Shown here: one piece after another, positions 1 to 11,412 of the stretch
Layout of the letters: the number at the start of each line of letters is the position of its first letter
Numbering within the stretch: position 1 is the stretch's first letter
Source of the DNA: Imbricaverruca yamaguchii
Lineage: Eukaryota > Arthropoda > Thecostraca > Neoverrucidae
Assembly: GCA_034440575.1 (NCBI GenBank)
Contig: JAOTOL010001556.1
Location: 688,501 to 752,500 of the forward strand
Length of the DNA stretch: 64,000 nt
Reading direction: 5' to 3'
Program-made: the position numbers and the translations under genes
Notes under the pieces: generated by a model
What the model was told of the DNA's origin: nothing
Databases searched by the model: none
Seen by the model: only the letters and a program-made list of their open reading frames with translations

Positions 1-360
1 GAAAATAAGATTTTTGTGTGACCAACATTTCTATGGTCATAGTCGACTTTGTTGTCCTTTTCTGATTCTAAATAATTTTTGTTTTTTCAAATATCCAATG
101 AAATGAACTCCCCAGAGCCAAAACATGATATACGTCTTGAAATTCTAGGCCCCCTAGTGATGTCACTTTTGGATAATTTTGTTGGGGGTGGTGTCGGGCT
201 CCACTCGTCGAACGTTTCCCGATGACACCCCTTTTGTTTTCGTGGGAAGCTTAGTTCGGATATTATTGGGGCTTCCTATCCACCCTCCCAGATGGGGTGT
301 GAGGATATGACCGTCTCTCCGGTCAGATCCGCACACCTCACCCACTTGATTGTGGGTCAA
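1..360 (+). mobile_element. TTAA-bounded DNA transposon relic, family 1 (copy 1, left end outside window)
   Basis: This block matches 48480-48833 in the same orientation and 16490-16860 inverted. Shared landmarks are the AACTCCCCRGAGCC stretch near 105-120, the 'gtgatgtcacttt' stretch near 157, and 'cgatgacaccccttttgtttt' around 220. The right end is degenerate: the terminal TTAA seen in the other copies reads TCAA at 357-360. Only the right part lies in the window. There is no coding capacity, so it is a non-autonomous or decayed element. Family assignment (piggyBac-like) rests on the TTAA-bounded ends of the better preserved copies and is inference. Confidence 0.6.
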
Positions 361-409
361 TGCTGGAGCCGGCGCCGGTATGACGGGTTCTGACAACATG
401 CGAACATAC

Positions 410-560
410 GGCAGGTGTCGGCGTCACGCGGATGCCGCCGGAACAGCAGGTGTCCGGAATGCACAGCTTATAAAACTGTGCTAGCTGCCCGGTGTATAAG
501 CTGTGCAATCTGGCCGCCCGTTTTGTTGGCGGCTTCCGCGTAACGCCGACACCCGCCTGC
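410..560. repeat. Imperfect inverted repeat (foldback)
   Basis: A left arm at about 410-472 and a right arm at about 494-560 are imperfect reverse complements of each other, with a spacer of about 20 bp. The inner ends read CACAGCTTATA and TATAAGCTGTG. The outer ends share a GC-rich block around GTGTCGGCGT. It could be a small foldback element or an array-edge inversion; no target duplication was recognised. Confidence 0.6.
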
Positions 561-589
561 GTGTGCTATCTGTGCTATGTGCCGATTGT

Positions 590-1005
590 GTCAGGCACGA
601 TACCCTCACGGGTGCCGGGTTATGCAAGGCCAACGCCGCTGTATGTGTTGGACTGTATGTACCACGTGTCGTGACAGGTGTCGAGATTGTGCTGGTTAGG
701 CACCGTGTGACGGGTCGGGCTGTATGTGCCAGGTGTCGTGACAGGTGTCGAGATTGTGCTGGTTAGGCACCGTGTGACGGGTCGGGCTGTATGTGCCAGG
801 TGTCGTGACAGGTGTCAAGATTGTGCTGGTTAGCACCGTGATAGGTGTCCGACTGTATGCTCCAGGTGTGGTGACAGGTGTGAGATTGTGCTGGTTGGCC
901 GTGTGGGGGGGGTTGTCGGGTTTGGGAAGGTTTTTGGGCAGGTGTCGGGATTGTATGGCCCAGGCACCGTGGCAGGTGTCCGACTGTACGGGCCAGGTAT
1001 AAAGT
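590..1005. repeat. 67-bp GC-rich minisatellite, part 1
   Basis: Two near-perfect 67-bp units lie around 665-800, then increasingly degenerate units run to about 1000. The core contains GTGACAGGTGTCGAGATTG followed by TGCTGGTTAGGCACCGTG. The same core recurs at 1871-2440, so the two blocks were probably one array before an insertion split it. Confidence 0.8.
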
Positions 1006-1685
1006 CATAAAGCCATGAAGTCATAAGGTACAACGTATCAAGTCATAAGACTTGCTAAGATTCGATAAGATACACGGACCCATCCAGGTTAAGTCTGTAA
1101 ATGGAAGATGCCATAACCCTGGCAAAATGACACTCCACCACAACCAACATCACATCCCTAATTACATAGAATACATCCGCCAATATCCATCACTTATCAA
1201 TGTCTATCTACCATACCTATTCAGCCCTATTCACTAGCCCTAATGTAACACATGTGACTTGAGTGGAGAACCAATATTTTGCAGACCCCACTTTTACCTG
1301 CTTAAAGGTGCCTGTGCAGTGCACGCCTACTTAGCATAAATGTCACCCTATCTACCACAACTTAGAACTGAAAACCGAGATTTCGCAACCTAAAAGATCA
1401 TCCATCATAGTTTAAAATACATTCAATGAGCGACTGCCGACGACATCAGCAGGCGTACTATTCTACCGATGAACCATCCTTTGAATACCTGCTGTCGTTT
1501 GACTGTCCTACACATTATTTTTCTCAACTAAAAAGGGGAACCCCTTAAAATTCCCAACACCCCCCCAAAAAAGGGAAAAAAAAAAAAAAAAAAGGGGAGA
1601 AAAAAAAAAAAAAAAAAAAAAAACGGTTTTGGTTAAAAAATATTTAGTGTTGCTTTTGTAAAAAAAAAAAAAAAACAACACCACA

Positions 1686-1746
<61 letters not shown>

Positions 1747-1751
1747 GAGGG

Positions 1752-1783
<32 letters not shown>

Positions 1784-1870
1784 TTTGGTAAAAAAAAGAA
1801 AAAAAAAGGGAAAGGTAAAAGGGGGGGCTATTACCTAAACAGTTGATTTGTCTAACCTAAATTGGTGACC
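1006..1870 (-). mobile_element. 5'-truncated retroelement 3' tail inserted in the minisatellite
   Basis: Read on the minus strand, two stretches match the non-coding tail next to the CR1-like remnant at 17540-18390: 'ggtcaccaatttaggttaga' near 1846-1865, and a block around 1305-1365 centred on ATGCTAAGT and GTGCACTG. The lower-coordinate end (1006-1055) carries short imperfect repeats of AAGTCATA, similar in style to the short tandem 3' ends of CR1/L2-type elements. No reverse-transcriptase coding remains. The block interrupts the minisatellite on either side. The interpretation as a 3' untranslated tail is inference from shared order with the 17.5-18.4 kb copy. Confidence 0.5.
1556..1830. 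repeat. A-rich low-complexity tract
   Basis: Long runs of A are interrupted by short G or T clusters. The tract lies inside the retroelement tail, at a place where the 17.5-18.4 kb copy has only a few dozen bases. The irregular composition makes sequencing or assembly error as likely as a real expansion. Confidence 0.85.
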
Positions 1871-2440
1871 CTTTATAGTGGCAGGCATTGTGACAGGTGC
1901 CGGAATCGTATGGGCTGGGCACTGTGAGATGTCCCGTGCTTGTGTCAGCCAGGCGCCGTGACATGTCCCTGGGCTCATGACCGTGACATGTTCGTGACAC
2001 TCATGGTCGGCTAGGCCCCGTGACATGTCCCGGGATTGTGCGGGCTGGGTACTGTGTCAAGTGTTGGTTTGTCTCGTGCCAGGAGTTGGTAGGCTACGTA
2101 CCATAACGCGTACCGTGATTGTGCAGGCCAAGCACCATGTCAAGTGGATGGTTACGTGGACCAGACATCGTGACGGGTACCGTGATTGTGCAGGCCAAGC
2201 ACCATGTCAAGTAGCTGGTTATGTGGCAAAATTGTGACAGGTACCGTGATTGTGCAGGCCAAGCACTGTGTGCCGGGTTGTGACCGAATCGTGACGGGTA
2301 CGTCTGGGCCACATGTCAAGTGCCGGGTTACGCGGACCAGAAATTGTGACAGGTACCGTGATTGTGCGGGGATACGGCAATATGCGTCGAGCATTGATCC
2401 GATAGGAACCGGCACGATGTTGCTGCCATTAAACGATAAG
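1871..2440. repeat. GC-rich minisatellite, part 2
   Basis: About ten degenerate units carry the core GTGACAGGTACCGTGATTG followed by a GCAGGCCAAGCAC block. It is the same family as 590-1005. Open frames here are by-products of repetition. Confidence 0.75.
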
Positions 2441-2864
2441 AATCTTTCTCAAGATGATTAAAAATGACATGCAAACTCTTCTATATTACAATTATAATAT
2501 AGTACTCCAACCACTATACTGAAGGTGATCGTAATCGAATTGCAATCACTGTTGTTAGAGAAGCCTCAATAAGGCAGTGTGTGTAAATTGAAATTAAGAC
2601 ATATATGAGGTAATGTGGTTTTGATGGCACCAAGTCCCTGCTTATGACTGTGCTCAGGATCAAACGCTCAAACGTGAAGATCACGCACTCCGCGGCAGTC
2701 GCGCTGCGGTAACACTACACGTTCAGTCAGTTCCGTCCCATGAGAGACGTCTACTCAACCATCACCATCATTCGCTGCGCCGCCTCCCGCGTCTTCCTGA
2801 TGAACTTCGGCGGACTGATGATTCACATGACTGCGACTGAGCGTGTAAACCACGCTCATGGGCC
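2441..2864. other. No recognisable feature
   Basis: Unique-looking, AT-rich at first and then mixed. No supported gene, RNA or repeat was seen. Confidence 0.5.
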
Positions 2865-3050
2865 TAACCTGCCCAGCCGGCGTGGGCCGACACAAACCAC
2901 ACTCATGGTCCCAGCCGGCGTGGGCCGACACAAACCACACCCATGGTCCCAGCCGGCGTGGGCCGACACAAACCACACTCATGGTCCCGGCCGACATGGG
3001 CCGACACAAACCACACCCATGGTCCCGCCGGCGTGGGCCGACACAAACCA
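2865..3050. repeat. 38-bp minisatellite, about 5 copies
   Basis: Each unit contains CATGGTCCCAGCCGGCG followed by TGGGCCGACACAAAC. Copies differ at a few positions and by small indels. The open frames of 74-135 codons that cross it have repeat-driven composition and no domain signature. Confidence 0.85.
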
Positions 3051-4016
3051 TCATCAGAAAGCTACAACGGCAGCTGTGTTAACATTATTGCGAAGTGAGT
3101 GTACAGACAAAATGCGGTGTCGAGTCGCCAATGCAAATTCGTGTTAGAAAATAATTGCATTTTGTCTGCAATCATCTAACAAAACAAAATAAATGCAAGA
3201 CATGATTGCAAATCCTGAAATCCTGCCCGTCCGTACGCAAAACTTGCGATTTATGAAGCTTCTGATGTCGTCACCCGTAACAAGCTCTTTATCTTTATAA
3301 ATGTCAAGATTATCTACTGCAGATGATGGCTGCTGCGTCAACTCTCGTGAGATGATGCTGGTGTACGCCATCAATGTAGTGATAATGCCGCAGTACGTCA
3401 CCACCTCTGCCGGTAGTGGTGAGACACGCTACTAGCGCAGCAGAGCAGATCAGGTCAGAATACACTCCCAGTGCTGCAGAGAATGGTGGAACACGCCACC
3501 ATCGCTGCAGGTGGTGGTGAAACACGTCACCAGCGAACTACACAGAAATGGTCCGGAGCTGAAGCTGTATCCATGCAAGCATATGTATATTATGTATATA
3601 TGCATATGCATATATGAAGAGAGAGAGAGAGAGGGAGAGATAGAGAGAGGAAGAGAGAGATAGAGAGAAGAGAGAGAGGGAGAGAGAGGGAGAGACAAAG
3701 TGAGAGATAAAAAATTACGAAAATGAATAGAAGGGGCAATGAAGGTAATAAACCGAAGTATCTATGTTGCCCCTCCCTCCACCGAAAAAGGAGAAGAATA
3801 TATATCGGCAAATGCCTATTTACAATGAGCACTGCAGTCTCGACTTTGCCCCCAGTTCACGGCATGGAAAGTCGTGCAATAAGCATGAATTCTGAGGTCC
3901 ACTTCCACTTTAATAATTGGTGACTTTCTTTCTAGAAGAAGAGGACCCATTCCTTCTTCTCGTACCAACAACTTTCTTCCGGCCCTAATTTGACTATTTC
4001 GGGATCTTTCATCATT
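3051..4016. other. Mostly anonymous sequence with a GA microsatellite
   Basis: 3340-3545 holds two or three loose units of about 65 bp (GGTGGTGAAACACGTCACCAGCG-like, degenerate). 3616-3710 is a GA-rich microsatellite preceded by an ATGCATAT-rich stretch. The rest shows nothing recognisable. Confidence 0.6.
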
Positions 4017-4690
4017 CATAAAGACATAAAGACATAAAGGATTAGTGCAACTATGAGCCACAAGGGCCCTTCTTGGTTGCACTCTGTACACTGAACCAGT
4101 TGCCCACCAAATCTGTCAATCAGCCCTCCCTGTAATACTGAAAAGCAAGCCCTCTATTCTTATAATGATTGTCTATGCTGTTTTTAAAGATGTTCAATGT
4201 GCTGCTACTGACATTGTTTTCTGGCAGCTGGTTCCAGTGTTCTACTACCCTGTTGGTGAAGAAAGTCTGCCTTAACCTTGTTCTGCTGTGGTGAACTTTA
4301 ATTTTGAATTTATGACCTCTAATTGCATCATTTCTGTTAAATTCAAACATTTCCCAAAGATATCCCCTCTCCAGACCATGGACAAATTTAAAGACCTCGA
4401 TGAGATCTCCTCTCAGCCTTCTATATCTAAGTGAAAACATATTCAATTTCTTCAATCTTTCCTCATATGCCAGGTTGCTTATACCATTAACCATTTTTGT
4501 AACCCTCTTTTGTACTCTCTCTAAAAGCCAACAATCTTTTTCATAGATAGGAGACCAAGCTTGGATGCAGTACTCCAAAGGTGGCCTGACATATGCGCAG
4601 TAAAGCTTCCTGATGACTTCCTCACTTCTGTATGATACATTCCTATTTATTGCCCAGAGCATTCTTCTTCTTCCTTTCCTTTCTTTCCCC
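4017..4690 (-). pseudogene. CR1-like non-LTR retrotransposon, 3' end (reverse transcriptase C-terminus)
   Basis: The minus-strand frame ending at 4120 encodes the C-terminal end of a CR1/Jockey-group reverse transcriptase. It has the LYCAYVRPPLEYC..WSP stretch after the polymerase core, then LERVQKRVTKM, YEERLKKLNMFSLRYRRLRGD and a conserved FFTNRVVEHWNQLPE end. About 180 residues are homologous; the catalytic FADD block and the endonuclease domain are missing, so the copy is severely 5'-truncated. Codons upstream of about 4670 are low-complexity and not part of the protein. A 3' untranslated stretch of about 80 nt ends in three copies of an 8-bp repeat (GACATAAA on the plus strand, 4018-4041), typical of CR1 3' ends. 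The remaining frame is open, so the insertion is fairly young. Retroelement identity is well supported; the exact clade is not. Confidence 0.85.
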
Positions 4691-4739
4691 CTTTTTAAAA
4701 AAAACCCAAACCCTCCCCTTAGCAAAAACCTCAAAAAAA

Positions 4740-4766
4740 GCCTTAAAAAATTAATTTTTTTTGCAT

Positions 4767-4802
<36 letters not shown>

Positions 4803-4910
4803 AAAAAAAAATAAATTAAAATTTTTTAAATAAAATTTAAAAAAAAAAATAAAAACCCCCCAACAAAAATTTAAAAAAAAAAAAAATAACCCCCCCCCCC
4901 ACCCCCCCTA

Positions 4911-4944
<34 letters not shown>
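4740..4944. repeat. Poly(A)/poly(T) low-complexity tract
   Basis: Runs of A, a C-rich stretch near 4891-4908 and a run of more than 25 T follow the 5' truncation point of the CR1-like copy. The homopolymers may be partly assembly error. Confidence 0.85.
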
Positions 4945-4948
<4 letters not shown>

Positions 4949-6693
4949 CAGGTCCTCTTCAAGGCATTTCCTAAACATTTTGCATGATGGTCATTCAATT
5001 GGTCTAGCTTTGGAATTAACTGTTTACTGCCCACACCCGCGTGAACCGTTGCAATTCCGAACGACGACGGTGTTGGCAACTTGTTTTGGCAGGCGGCGAA
5101 ATGTGGCCGGGTCATGTGAAGGTAACACATTATGGTAATGCAGTGTTGGAGGACTGCCGTGCGCGTTATTTCCGACCGTTTACGACGCTCCACGTCACCC
5201 TCCTGAGTGGCTGTACGTACCAGCAATTCCGCACCATTTCGGTGAAATACGGTCAATAAACCGGGCGTCAGTGGCGGTCCACCGCGTGGCATGGGACGGC
5301 CATGTGTCGGCACCCCCGCGCCTCCTCCGCGACCGCCCCCTGCCAGGAATCGTGATACAACTTGAATCTGGCGGCCCACCTGTTACCTGGTTAAATGGGT
5401 AATCCAGGCAGGGAGGGACGACGGCGGCGCAGCGACCCTTCCTTGTTCACCTCATTGTGGCCAGTGTCCCGGCGGTGCTGCTGTGATGGGCGGGGAGGGG
5501 GACGTGCGGGGGGGGGCGGTGTGGCCGGTCCGCTGTCGGGGGAGGGGGGACGGAGTGGAGGCAGGTCCCGGGACTAAGGGCGGGCGCTCGTGGCGGCACA
5601 TCGCACGGCAGCCGCGAAGGTGGTCTGCCTCTGTATTCACGTGCTACTAATTAGGACGCGGCGTCAGTCGCGAGAGATGACGGTCGAGTTACACGTGGTC
5701 ACGTGGCCAGCGTGACTCCTGCACCATATTCTGACGCGCGAGATGACGGCCGGACAATGCAGGAAGGGTATGTCAGGGGCGAGCGTGACGGGCAGGGGGA
5801 GAGAGCAATGACCGTCGGACCCAACCGTCCGTGCTGAGTCAACTGAACAGGTGATGACCACCTGTTTTTCGTCAGGTGACAAAAACTGGACAGATCTTGA
5901 GTGCAGATATTTGAACCCGTATTAGGTCGTTGGAGATGGTACGCGTTCATGTCCTCCGCACATTCGACGCTGCAGGCGTTCGTGACGCTCTTTAAGTCGA
6001 GCAAGAACCCGATCGATGTATGTGTCTGGTGTATTCGAAACAGTTTTATATGAGGAACGGAATCAGACCCTCACCGCTCCGACCCCACACTTGTAAATGT
6101 GAATCACCTCCTTGCCATGGGTCTTCTTTACTAGCATGCTCCTCACACCCAGCACTTTCAGTGGAATATTAGTCAAAATAATTCTTCTGACGTAAGATCT
6201 TTTAGAATGTCTTTCTGAGGCGAAACCCCCGGCGCCCGTACAGCTTCTCCTGTGTTTCGTCGCGAAGTGATGTGCTTCGCAACACAGCCATGGCGTGGAG
6301 GGTCGGTCGGCATTCGGTAGCTCTTTCACCAGTGGTGGCTCGGTTGCGACCGGGTGGCTTTGCGATGAACCCCAAGGATCTGGGGAGGTATTCTGTTGCT
6401 GCTTTTTAGCGACGCAGTAGGTGAATGAATTGCTTCTGTGTCATGCATGTTTAAAAGCGCGTGGCTATAGAGCCACTAAAGGTAGCCCCATGACTGATGC
6501 ACAGGCATCTGGGCTGGACTGCGATTCATTCGCGACTCTTCCGTGCACTGCCTCTGACGGTGGAAGAGGCGTCGTCGCCCATCCAGTTCTCCAACGGTGC
6601 CTTACTCCGGCTGTGATTCGCGCCTGGTGCCTGTGATAGGATTGACAGATGTCGAGTCGACCAATATGCATTTACGGGGAACGGTGTGTCTGG
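4945..6693. other. No recognisable feature; GC-rich part at 5270-5650
   Basis: No open frame here has a recognisable domain or conserved motif. 5270-5650 is GC-rich with G-runs. Nothing else is supported. Confidence 0.5.
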
Positions 6694-6807
6694 TGTCCAG
6701 TGACCAGTGACAAGTTGCCAGTGACCATTAACCAGTGACCAGTGACCAGTGACCAGTGACCAGTGACCAGTGACCAGTGACCAGTGACCAGTGACCAGTG
6801 ACCAGTT
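6694..6807. repeat. 7-bp tandem repeat (GACCAGT)n
   Basis: About 14 units of GACCAGT, near-perfect from 6734 to 6806, with degenerate units before. Confidence 0.95.
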
Positions 6808-6837
6808 ACTGTAATCCCGTGCAATGGCTTTGACAGC

Positions 6838-7642
6838 GGGCACGTGTCCCGGCGACACTTGACGGTGTGCCCGGTAACGTTTGACGGTGTGTCCGGTGAC
6901 GTTTGACGGTGTGCCCGGTAACATTTGGCGGTGTGTCCGGTGACGTTTGACGGTGTGTCCGGTAACGTTTGACGGTGTGCCCGGTGACGTTTGACGGTGT
7001 GTCCGGTAACGTTTGACGGTGTGTCCGGTAACGTTTGACGGTGTGCCCGGTAACGTTTGACGGTGTGTCCGGTGACGTTTGACGGTGTGCCCGGTGACGT
7101 TTGACGGTGTGTCCGGTAACGTTTGACGGTGTGTGCGGTGACGTTTGACGGTGTGTCCGGTAACGTTTGACGGTGTGTCCGGTGACGTTTGACGGTGTGT
7201 CCGGTGACGTTTGACGGTGTGCCCGGTAATGTTTGACGGTGTGCCCGGTAACGTTTGACGGTGTGCCCGGTAACGTTTGACGGTGTGTCCGGTGACGTTT
7301 GACGGTGTGTCCGGTGACGTTTGACGGTGTGTCCGGTGACGTTTGACGGTGTGTCCGGTGACGTTTGACGGTGTGTCCGGTAATGTTTGACGGTGTGCTC
7401 GGTGACGTTTGACGGTGTGCCCGGTAACGTTTGACGGTGTGCCCGGTAATGTTTGACGGTGTGCCCGGTAACGTTTGACGGTGTGCCCGGTAACGTTTGA
7501 CGGTGTGTTCGGTGACGTTTGACGGTGTGTCCGGTGACGTTTGACGGTGTGTCCGGTGACGTTTGACGGTGTGCCCGGTAACGTTTGACGGTATGTCCGG
7601 TGACGTTTGACGGTGTGCCCGGTGACGTTTGACGGCGTGTCT
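6838..7642. repeat. 22-bp minisatellite, about 36 copies
   Basis: The unit is GACGGTGTGYCCGGTRACG plus TTT. Two variants (CCGGTAACG and CCGGTGACG) are interspersed along the array, showing local spread of variants by unequal exchange or conversion. It contains a TGACG CRE-like core, but no gene lies nearby to regulate. Confidence 0.95.
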
Positions 7643-7736
7643 GGCTCCTAATACCTCACGACCGGCATACCCGCTGGAAATAAAAAAAATCTGGAATTAT
7701 CAGCACCGAATCAGCCCGTCGTATTATGGAACACAC

Positions 7737-7904
7737 TCTCTCTCTCCCTCTATCTCTTTCTTTCTATCTTTTCACTCCCTCTGTCGCTCCGACCCTCCGT
7801 CCCTCCTTCCCTTCCTCCTTTTCTGTCCGCTTCCCTTTCCATCCATTTTCTCCCTCCCCATATCATCCAAACACTCACTCTCTCTCTCTCTTTCTCTCTC
7901 TCTC

Positions 7905-7959
<55 letters not shown>

Positions 7960-7972
7960 TTCTCCTTTTATC
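7737..7972. repeat. CT-rich microsatellite
   Basis: An irregular TCTC/CCCT tract, purest at 7879-7945. The long open frames on it are compositional. Confidence 0.95.
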
Positions 7973-8097
7973 CCACTTAGAAGCAATGCGTCTTCTGTGT
8001 ATATACAATTGCGGGCATTTGCGCCAATGGTCGAGTCTCGAGTGACAGCGTTGTAACTGCATCCATACACCATCTGATGGTGGCCAGCCCACGGCAC

Positions 8098-8740
8098 CAC
8101 TCACCACTCATTGCTCACCGCTCACCTTTCACCACTCACCATTTACCACTCACCACGTCACCACTCACCACTCACCACTCACCATTTACTACGTCACCAC
8201 GTCACCACGTCACCATGTCACCACGTCACCACTCACCACGTCACCACTCACCATTCACTACTCACCATTCAGCACTCACCATTCACCACTCACCATTCAC
8301 CACTCTCACCACGTCACCAATCACCACGTCACCAATCACCACGTCACCAATCACCACGTCACCAATCACCACGTCACCAATCACCACGTCACCAATCACC
8401 ACGTCACCAATCACCACGTCACCAATCACCACGTCACCAATCACCACGTCACCAATCACCACGTCACCAATCACCACGTCACCAAGCACCACGTCACCAA
8501 TCACCACGTCACCAATCACCACGTCACCAATCACCACGTCACCAATCACCACGTCACCAATCACCACGTCACCAATCACCACGTCACCATTCACCACGTC
8601 ACTACCCACCACGTCACCACGTCACCACGTCACCACTCACCACTCACCACGTCACCAATCACCACGTCACCATTCACCACGTCACTACCCACCACGTCAC
8701 CACGTCACCACGTCACCACTCACCACTCACCACGTCACAG
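8098..8740. repeat. 15-bp minisatellite with 10-bp flanking variants
   Basis: 8310-8590 has about 19 near-identical 15-bp units (CAATCACCACGTCAC). On either side are looser CACCACTCAC and CACGTCAC units. Three forward frames and one reverse frame stay open because 15 is divisible by three; none is a credible protein. Confidence 0.95.
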
Positions 8741-8776
8741 CACCGACACTCGTTGAACCGTCATGTCACGCTCACG

Positions 8777-9125
8777 TGCGAGTGTGTGTGTGTGTGAGAG
8801 TCGACGTCTGTGTCTATATATGTGCCTGTGCCTGTGTCTGTATGTTTGTCAGTGTCTGTGCGTCGGTATATGTGCGTTGGTGTCCGTGTATGTCACTGTG
8901 TTTGTGTGTCTGGGTGTATGTGTTTGTGTTTATCTGTGTCTGTGTCTGTGTTTCCGTGTCTGTGTTTGTGTCTGTGTAATCTGGATCTGTGTAATACTGT
9001 GGTGGCCTCTGTACCTGTACGTATGTGTCTGTATCTGTGTGTGTCTGCGATTGTATCTGTGTCTGCATGTCTGTGCCTGTGTCCGTCTATGTATCTCTGT
9101 GACAGTCTGGTCTGTGTGTCTGTGT
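8777..9125. repeat. TG/TGTC cryptic microsatellite
   Basis: Irregular TGTGTCTG repeats on the plus strand. The cysteine/valine-rich translations are compositional. Confidence 0.9.
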
Positions 9126-9232
9126 ACAGCTGGCCGCGCAGTGCTGTGATCGGTCCCGCAGCGGCGGCGGCGGCGCCGGCCATTACCATAAATTACAGCA
9201 GTCTGACAAGTGAGCCATCAGCTGGCGACGGG

Positions 9233-9465
9233 GTGCCGCAGTCGGCCGGCGGTCGGCCGCCGGTCGGCCGCCCGGCCTCCGTCTCCTCCGACCGGCCGGC
9301 CGCTCATGGTGCCGCAGTCGGCCGGCGGTCGGCCGCCGGTCGGCCGCCCGGCCTCCGTCTCCTCCGACCGGCCGGCTGGCCGCTCATGGTGCGCCGCAGT
9401 CGGCCGGCGGTCGGCCTCCGTCTCCTCCGACCGGCCGGCCGGCCGCTCATGGCGCCGCGGCACGG
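9233..9465. repeat. 76-bp GC-rich minisatellite, about 3 copies
   Basis: Each unit holds CAGTCGGCCGGCGGTCGG, a further CGGCCG-rich part, CTCCGTCTCCTCCGACC and GCTCATGG. The third unit is shortened. Confidence 0.9.
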
Positions 9466-11190
9466 GCGCAGCCAGGCCGGGCATCTCTGGGTGCCGCTCA
9501 CGGTGAGACCGCCCGAGCTGGTTGTGACTTGCGGCGAGTGTCGCGTCACCTGACGCTTCACGTGGCCGGCGACCGGTGTCCCGCCGACCTGAGCTCGCCC
9601 GTGCATTTCCCCGGCCAAATTAGACAACCCGCTGGCCGGCAACAAAGGAGTGGGCCCAGGTGCGGGCGAAATGGAGACGGGCATTGTTGTCACTTGGCCG
9701 TGTCAGTGCACTTGCCCAGGGCACCGGTCACAGGGGGCGGCGGTATCGATGGCTTCATGAAGGTCATAGTCCGTTGTCCGACGGCGCTGACTGGCTTCAG
9801 GTGTGCGCAGAAGCCCCGTTTACCTGCCTCCCAGATCGATGTCTTAGATATCAGATCGGTCTGAACCCGGAAGGGGTTGTCTTTGAAACCGTGGTGTTTG
9901 ATTCGGGGAATCTGACGGCGGCGTCCGTAATAGTAACGTAAGCGAGTTCGCTGAAACCTGCGCAGGATGATGATATTCAAGTCCGTGGAGAGTCACGCTT
10001 TCCGACGGAGTATGCTATGTAAGGTACGATACGCCCACTTATCGTTATATTTTGATAACACGCTAATCGAGATTTCTGCATTATAGTATAACTCTGACGC
10101 TGTATTCGCCTCTGCCTTTGCTTGTTATTCAGCCAGAGGCAGGGACGGATCCAAGAGGGACACAGAAACAAGTCCCCCTACCTATTAAAAGACGGTATCA
10201 GTCTGCCTGGAAGAGGCACTCACTCCTCCGGGGACGCCAGAGTGCACCCGGACCAGCTTCTTCTTTTTTTTCTCAGCCGAGTATGCTCCTGCGAGGACAC
10301 TGGAGCACATCATCTGGAACGCATCGCATTCAGTGGTGCACCCGCAGAAGGGTGCCCTTCCCCAAGCACCACTCATAATCCTGCCCCTGGCCGGGGGTTA
10401 AGCCGTTAGGTTCATGGGCATATCAGCCTGTCCGAAATCGGCAAGAAGCAGCTTCACTGCTTTCTCGGTTCATTAACATCACAAAGGGATTGCAGTACAT
10501 TTACCTGCAGCTGAGCCTCGGAAAATCGGCGTGCCTAAAAGGACTGGTGGCTTTCTGTCCTGCGAAATGTATAAACCATCTGGACGTTATTCAGCGACGC
10601 ATTTCATGGGAATGTTGTAAAAATGGGTCATCCATCCCCAAAACTGTCTATAAAGCACTTGAGCAAGTCGTCAATCTCACGTCCTTCGTAAGTGAATGAA
10701 ATATTCATGTTGAAGTGATGGGAGGCTTGCAGCGCAGTAAGATTGTTTTCTCAGAACATCTGGATGCTTCCTGGGGCATTTTCTTATTATATTGGACTAT
10801 TTCCCCTATAGATCTGCTGGAAGGATTTTAAAGTGCCGAATTATTCATGATTATGCCATAAATAAACATGGGTGCAAGATCGGTAACAAACTTCATGGTT
10901 AGTCTCGGAAACAAACAACAAAGGCCGCGTTGCAAGGTGGAATGAACAATGATAAGCTAAACAAGTCGATGTTGCTGCTGTAAAGGCTGGTGTTGCGTCT
11001 ACAACGCCTGCTACACTGCCTCGTTAATACTTGATCCCTTAAAATCGGTTCATTGATGCAAATGGTAACTGGCATAGCCAACCAGAAAGATGCGCAAAAT
11101 GACCTAAAGACGAAAGGCCACCCACCTCATTTAATGTTATGTACTTGAGGTGCCATCCACGTGATGTTGGCGCTCGTCCGAGCTTGCAGT
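9466..11190. other. Anonymous sequence
   Basis: No supported gene. The only candidate structure is the short inverted-terminal-repeat element at 10133-10390, listed separately. Confidence 0.5.
10133..10390. mobile_element. Possible small MITE
   Basis: Ends are CCAGAGGCAGG and CCTGCCCCTGG, 10 of 11 positions complementary, bounding 258 bp without coding. The left end continues into GGATCC, as in some hAT-derived elements. Flanking 8-bp sequences do not match, so no target duplication supports it. Confidence 0.3.
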
Positions 11191-11194
11191 GCCA

Positions 11195-11412
11195 TATCCC
11201 TGATATTAACCTTCGTCTGTGCTTGCAGTGTCATCTGATGCTAACCTTCGTCCGTCCTTGCAGTGTCATCTGATGTTAACCTTCGTCCGTCCTTGCAGTG
11301 TCATCTGATGTTAACCTTCGTCCGTCCTTGCAGTGTCATCTGATGTTAACCTTCGTCCGCGCTTGCAGTGTCATATGATACTAACCCTCGTCCGTACTTG
11401 CAGTGGCATATA
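11195..11412. repeat. 35-bp minisatellite, about 6 copies
   Basis: The unit contains CTTCGTCCGTCCTTGCAGTG followed by TCATCTGATGTTAAC. Inner copies are near-identical and outer ones degenerate. Confidence 0.9.

Noticed and set aside
8077..8979. 300-codon threonine/serine/proline-rich frame
   Set aside because: Generated by the 15-bp repeat and adjacent TG-rich tract.
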